Below, in pieces: positions 13,513 through 16,479 of a DNA stretch of 16,479 nt (positions within the stretch are counted from its first letter, which is position 1; every line of letters begins with the position of its first letter). Both the position numbers and the translations under genes were made by a program. Source of the stretch: an uncultured Negativicutes bacterium (GTDB lineage Bacteria > Bacillota > Negativicutes > Acidaminococcales > Acidaminococcaceae); the NCBI GenBank assembly GCA_937926555.1, contig CALAZX010000244.1:1-16479 (forward strand), written 5' to 3'. The notes beneath the pieces were generated by a model. That model ran no database searches, had not been told where the DNA came from, and was given only the letters and a program-made list of their open reading frames with translations.

Positions 13513-14211
13513 TTATTTCGCCAGGCAGCCGGTGTCCAGGTCGATCAGGCCCGCTGCATAGGGGGCGATCTCGTAAGGCTGGAAGATGAAGTGGATCTTG
13601 CCCTTGGCGTCCAGATAGTAGTTCTCGGGGAGAGACTTCAGTCCCTTGAACTCGTCGAAGATCACGTCCCGTTTCTCGAACAGGAGCTTCTTGTTGATGG
13701 CGTCCAGGGTCAGTTTCTTCTTGTCGGCCGGACGTACCAGGTCTTTCCATTTCAGCTCCTTGCCGGTGTTCATGTCGAAGGTCATGCCCTTCTTCACGTA
13801 CATGGGATGAGCGGCGCCCTTGAAGTAGGAGTACATGTAGCTCATCACGCTGAAGTAGCGGCTGTCGTTGAGCTTGATGTCGTAGCCCACGTCCACGGCC
13901 TCCACGGAGCCCTTGGTCTTGCGCTCGAAATAGCGCTGGGCCTCCTCCTGTACCTCCTCGGCGATCTCCTCGCTGATCTTCTCGGCGGCCTTGCGGTTCT
14001 CCATCATCACCACGGGATAGCTGGTGGTGAGGACGAAGCCGTTGTCGTCAGTGCCCCACTGGCCCTTCACTGTATAGTAGAACGCGCCTGCGTCCGCCGG
14101 TGCGGCTGCGCTAGCAGTCTGCGGAGCGGGAGCGATGAACATCATGCCTGCCGCCAGACAGCCTCCCAGAAGCCCGGCAACCAATTTTTTCATTCTGCTG
14201 TTTTTTATCAT
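13513..14211 (-). CDS. Secreted DUF3298 / RsiV-C-terminal-like protein
   Basis: The 232-residue product has a clear signal peptide: KNSRMKK, then a hydrophobic core (about 10-27), then a cleavage region around TASA (32-35). The mature part fits the DUF4163-DUF3298 pair found in PdaC and in the extracellular part of the anti-sigma factor RsiV. An early strand region YYTVKGQWGTDDNGFVLTT is followed by a charged helix (72-100). Then comes the diagnostic AAHPMYVKKGMTFDMNTGKELKWKDL block (about 134-159), and near the end FQPYEIAPYAAGLIDL. There is no catalytic deacetylase domain and no cytoplasmic anti-sigma domain, so it is a free secreted or cell-envelope protein of unknown role. The ATG at 14211 has AAGGAGG eight bases upstream. 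It is flanked by unrelated genes. Confidence 0.85.
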   Translation of the reverse strand: MIKNSRMKKLVAGLLGGCLAAGMMFIAPAPQTASAAAPADAGAFYYTVKGQWGTDDNGFVLTTSYPVVMMENRKAAEKISEEIAEEVQEEAQRYFERKTKGSVEAVDVGYDIKLNDSRYFSVMSYMYSYFKGAAHPMYVKKGMTFDMNTGKELKWKDLVRPADKKKLTLDAINKKLLFEKRDVIFDEFKGLKSLPENYYLDAKGKIHFIFQPYEIAPYAAGLIDLDTGCLAK

Positions 14212-14290
14212 GAGACATCCTCCTTAGGAAAATAGTGGTTCCCGCTCCGACACTCCCGGAGCGTTTCTGACCTCAGTCTAACTGAATTGT

Positions 14291-14308
14291 ATGACAAAAT
14301 ATTGTCAT
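14291..14308. promoter_or_regulatory. 18-bp operator-like palindrome upstream of the DUF3298 gene
   Basis: ATGACAAAATATTGTCAT is an inverted repeat with eight of nine positions paired (only 14298 with 14301 fails). It lies 80-97 bases upstream of the DUF3298 start codon, in a region that must contain that gene's promoter. The binding protein is unknown; the half-site TGACA with a six-base centre resembles sites of several dimeric regulators. Confidence 0.45.
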
Positions 14309-14377
14309 TCCGTGATATTCCGGACAATTTTTATCAGCACCGTCCGGTTATCCGGAGCGGCCTCCCGGATTGGCACC

Positions 14378-14391
14378 GGAGAGCGCTCTCC
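14378..14391. repeat. Perfect 14-bp palindrome past the carboxyltransferase gene
   Basis: GGAGAGCGCTCTCC is self-complementary and can form a 5-bp stem with a GCGC loop in RNA. It lies about 60 bases past the stop at 14452. No U run follows it on the minus strand, so I do not call a terminator. I see no canonical terminator for the carboxyltransferase gene anywhere in 14212-14451. Confidence 0.5.
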
Positions 14392-14451
14392 CCCGTCTCA
14401 CCGGCAAAGTGCCCACCGCGTTCACATCAGTGGCCGCAGATCGCCACGGAA

Positions 14452-15804
14452 TCAGCCGCGGCGGTGTTTCTCGAAATAGGACAGGGCCACTTCCGGGAAG
14501 AGGATGTAGGAAAGCAGATCCTCCCGGCTCAGCCCGGTGAAGCCTTTCTCCTGCAGTTTCGCCCACATGGCGTCCAGCTGGGGCGCCAGGTCGTCGGCGG
14601 GACGGTGGTCGATCACCGGCTGGTCGCCGATGGCCAGCTTCCGCACCTCGGGGCTGATGGGGCCCGGAGTACGGCCGTAACGGCCGCGGATCAGGTCCTT
14701 CACTTCCATGGGGATCATCTTGTAGCGTCCCACAGCCACGTTCATCAGGGCCATGGAGCCTACAATCTGGCTGGTGGGGGTCACCAGCGGCGGATAACCC
14801 AGCTCCGCCCGTACTTTCGGCATCTCCTCCAGCACTTTGTCCAGACGGTCCTCGATGCCCATGGTCTTCATCTGGTTCATCAGGTTGGACAGCATGCCGC
14901 CGGGAATCTGGTAGGTCAGCACCTTGGGATTGATGGATGTGACGGGGTCCAGGTTGAACTCCCGGATGATCTTCCCTTTCACCGCCTTGAAATAATCCGC
15001 CAGGTCGTTGAGACGGTTCACGTCAAGCCCGGTCGCCCGGTCCGTCCCCTGGAGGGCGGCCACCAGCGATTCCGTGCTGGGCTGGGAGGTTGCGCCGGAG
15101 AACGGCGACAGCGCCGTGTCCACGATGTCCACCCCGGCCTCGATGGCTTTCAGGTAGCTCATCTGGGCCAGTCCGCAGGTGCAATGGGTGTGCAGCTCCA
15201 GCGGCAGGTCGATCTCCTCTTTCAGGGCCTTCACAAGCTCATAGGCCACATAGGGCGTGATCAGCCCCGCCATGTCTTTGATGCAGATGGAGTCCGCCCC
15301 CATGTCCACCAGCTGCCGGGCCAGTTTCAGGTAGTCCTCCGGCCGGGTGTAGGGGCTGACGGTGTAGATCAGGGTGCCCTGGGCGTGGGCGCCGGCCTTC
15401 TTGGCGGCGTCCATGGAGACTTCCAGGTTCCGCACATCGTTCAGGGCGTCGAAGATACGGATGATGGACACGCCATTCTCCACGCTGAGCCGCACGAACT
15501 CCCGCACCACATCGTCGGGATAATGGTTGTACCCCAGCAGGTTCTGCCCCCGCAGGAGCATCTGGATGGGGGTGTTCTTCAGGTGTTTCCTCAATGTCCG
15601 CAAGCGCTCCCAGGGGTCCTCGTCCAGAAACCGGAGGCAGCTGTCGAAGGTGGCGCCGCCCCAGGCCTCGATGGCGTGGTAACCCACCTTGTCCAAATCC
15701 TCCAGGACGGGGATCATGTCCCCGGTGCGCATCAGGGTAGCCACCAGGCACTGGTGGGCGTCGCGCAGTACTGTTTCGGTGATCTGTAAAGGTCTCTTTT
15801 CCAT
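14452..15804 (-). CDS. Biotin-dependent carboxyltransferase subunit (OadA/PycB/5S type) without biotin domain
   Basis: The 450-residue product is the carboxyltransferase part shared by oxaloacetate decarboxylase alpha, pyruvate carboxylase subunit B and the transcarboxylase 5S subunit. It moves CO2 between biotin and pyruvate/oxaloacetate. The metal and catalytic residues are present: RDAHQ (14-18; D15, H17), the carbamylated-lysine block IKDMAG (K176) and HTHCTCG (H205, H207). The chain ends with YFEKHRRG straight after the conserved domain, with no AMKM biotinyl segment, so it needs a separate biotin carrier that is not in this window. I start it at the ATG at 15804, which has AGGAGAG upstream; a longer frame adds 25 residues with no family match. 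It lies 80 bases downstream of a CsoR-type repressor gene and is probably co-transcribed. It could consume oxaloacetate from the citrate-lyase-type operon, but that link is inference. Confidence 0.92.
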   Translation of the reverse strand: MEKRPLQITETVLRDAHQCLVATLMRTGDMIPVLEDLDKVGYHAIEAWGGATFDSCLRFLDEDPWERLRTLRKHLKNTPIQMLLRGQNLLGYNHYPDDVVREFVRLSVENGVSIIRIFDALNDVRNLEVSMDAAKKAGAHAQGTLIYTVSPYTRPEDYLKLARQLVDMGADSICIKDMAGLITPYVAYELVKALKEEIDLPLELHTHCTCGLAQMSYLKAIEAGVDIVDTALSPFSGATSQPSTESLVAALQGTDRATGLDVNRLNDLADYFKAVKGKIIREFNLDPVTSINPKVLTYQIPGGMLSNLMNQMKTMGIEDRLDKVLEEMPKVRAELGYPPLVTPTSQIVGSMALMNVAVGRYKMIPMEVKDLIRGRYGRTPGPISPEVRKLAIGDQPVIDHRPADDLAPQLDAMWAKLQEKGFTGLSREDLLSYILFPEVALSYFEKHRRG

Positions 15805-15884
15805 AATGCTCTCCTGTCGCTTACTTGCCTTGTCTTGCTGTTGTGATTCAGACTCCGCCGCCGGGATGAATCCGGGCACATGTG

Positions 15885-16226
15885 TCAGCGGAGGTATTTA
15901 TCGATGGCCTCCTCGAAATCCGCCAGGCTCTCCTCCCCGCGGCCTTCCTGGAACGCGTGGATCACGCAGTGTTCCAGATGGTCCTTGAGGATGACTTTGG
16001 CGGTGTTGTCCAGGGCCTTCCGTACGGCGCCGATCTGGATCAGCACCTCCGGGCAGTCACGCCCGTTCTCCACCATGGTGCGGATAGCCCGCACATGGCC
16101 TTCTATCCGGGCCAGCCGGTTCAGCACCTGCTTGGTGTTGGCGTGGATATGCCCATGCCGTTCCGCCGCAGTCTCCGCGGCGTCGTGGTGATGATGGACC
16201 GCTGCCGTCTTCTTCTCCTTCTCCAT
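15885..16226 (-). CDS. CsoR/RcnR-family metal-sensing repressor with His-rich tail
   Basis: A 113-residue all-helical DUF156-family repressor; such proteins bind DNA as tetramers and release it on binding metal (Cu, Ni/Co) or sulfur species. The core starts near residue 30 (KQVLNRLARIEGHVRAI). The ligand triad is C58 (GRDCPE), H83 and C87 (DHLEHC). This Cys/HxxxC pattern is the copper-type CsoR one rather than the RcnR one, which has His at the last position. The N-terminal 28 residues are unusual for CsoR: HHHH at 11-14 and HGHIH at 24-28 give seven histidines, as if a second or nickel/cobalt-type site were added. The ATG at 16226 has GAGGAG upstream. No metal efflux gene follows; the next gene is the carboxyltransferase. 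A plus-strand promoter at the right edge may serve a divergent target. Confidence 0.93.
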   Translation of the reverse strand: MEKEKKTAAVHHHHDAAETAAERHGHIHANTKQVLNRLARIEGHVRAIRTMVENGRDCPEVLIQIGAVRKALDNTAKVILKDHLEHCVIHAFQEGRGEESLADFEEAIDKYLR

Positions 16227-16261
16227 GACTCTCTCCTCGATTTATCATTTTCCGCGCATTC

Positions 16262-16284
16262 CATTCCCCCATTCCGGGAAAATG
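16262..16284. promoter_or_regulatory. Candidate CsoR-type operator
   Basis: CATTCCCCC (16262-16270) and GGGAAAATG (16276-16284) form an inverted repeat with seven of nine positions paired and a 5-base centre. The C/G-tract core with AT-rich ends resembles operators of CsoR/RcnR proteins. It lies between the -10 box (16305-16318) and the start codon, where repressor binding would block transcription. This suggests autoregulation. Confidence 0.45.
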
Positions 16285-16304
16285 TTACGCATCACTTTAT
16301 CTGT

Positions 16305-16318
16305 ATTATAATATTATA
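16305..16318 (-). promoter_or_regulatory. Promoter region of the CsoR-family gene
   Basis: Two TATAAT boxes lie two bases apart on the minus strand (16318-16313 and 16310-16305). The -35 region is weak. Either box gives a leader of about 75-85 bases that includes the candidate operator. Confidence 0.6.
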
Positions 16319-16458
16319 CCATTAATTCCTACCTTCATAAAGGAAGATTCGGTGAACAGTGGGGCGCTGCCGCCCAGGGGCTTTTCCCCTTCCACGGTAT
16401 TCCGCCCTTTCCCGGATTCCGTTCTTCCCCATATTCCATCCCCCTTCCGCTGTATAAA

Positions 16459-16467
16459 TGCTATAAT
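16459..16467 (+). promoter_or_regulatory. Extended -10 promoter pointing out of the right edge
   Basis: TGCTATAAT is a perfect extended -10 on the plus strand, only 12 bases from the window end. A gene divergent from the CsoR-family repressor is expected beyond the edge. The 16319-16458 stretch between the two promoters holds nothing else I can identify. Confidence 0.5.
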
Positions 16468-16479
16468 GGGAATGAATAA

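Noticed and set aside
12354..13589. A 411-codon plus-strand open frame opposite the flavodiiron gene.
   Set aside because: Antisense shadow. The flavodiiron protein on the other strand has every di-iron ligand at the expected spacing.
14287..15789. A 500-codon plus-strand open frame opposite the carboxyltransferase gene.
   Set aside because: Antisense shadow with repetitive His/Gly/Val/Gln composition and no recognisable domain.

Overview
The window looks like chromosomal DNA of a strictly fermentative, low-oxygen Firmicute. A member of the Negativicutes (Acidaminococcaceae-like) is my best guess. The reasons are a GC-rich coding style with Shine-Dalgarno sites of the AGGAGG type, a flavodiiron protein, a thioredoxin-reductase-like flavoprotein paired with a small CPWC glutaredoxin, a stand-alone carboxyltransferase subunit of the oxaloacetate decarboxylase type, and citrate lyase genes. 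No rRNA or other phylogenetic marker is present, so the taxon is inference.

Layout from left to right. (1) 1-2860: on the minus strand, the start of an unidentified membrane-anchored protein (cut by the window edge) lies downstream of leuS, which has its own consensus promoter and terminator. (2) 2861-3396: a 600-base non-coding stretch. (3) 3397-4920: three plus-strand units, namely a calcineurin-type phosphoesterase, a tRNA-Arg(ACG) with consensus promoter and terminator, and dtd (D-aminoacyl-tRNA deacylase). (4) 4975-10519: an AT-richer block bounded by two identical 53-bp direct repeats, each holding a perfect 16-bp-stem terminator hairpin. Inside, all on the minus strand, are a LysR regulator and a tight five-gene run: TRAP-type large permease, 72-residue two-helix membrane protein, citD-like, citE, citF. 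(5) 10607-13247: a glutaredoxin-like gene one base downstream of a trxB/AhpF-like flavoprotein gene, then a flavodiiron protein gene (oxygen/NO reduction). (6) 13388-14211: a secreted DUF3298/RsiV-like protein. (7) 14452-16318: a carboxyltransferase (OadA/PycB-like, no biotin domain) downstream of a CsoR-family metal-sensing repressor with a His-rich tail. A plus-strand promoter points out of the right edge.

The block in (4) is the most interesting part. It looks like a horizontally acquired tricarboxylate uptake-and-cleavage cassette placed precisely at a terminator between dtd and the redox operon. Without it, dtd and the glutaredoxin gene would be convergent neighbours sharing one hairpin. 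The cassette is also biochemically odd. The CitD-like acyl carrier protein has Lys where the prosthetic-group serine of citrate lyase should be, and citC, citX and citG are absent from the cassette. The TRAP permease lacks a binding-protein gene and has a half-sized partner in place of the normal four-helix small subunit. If active, it would deliver oxaloacetate (or a related oxoacid) and acetate to the cell. The carboxyltransferase at 14452-15804 is of the type that could take part in decarboxylating oxaloacetate to pyruvate, although it lies outside the block and its biotin and membrane partners are not in the window.
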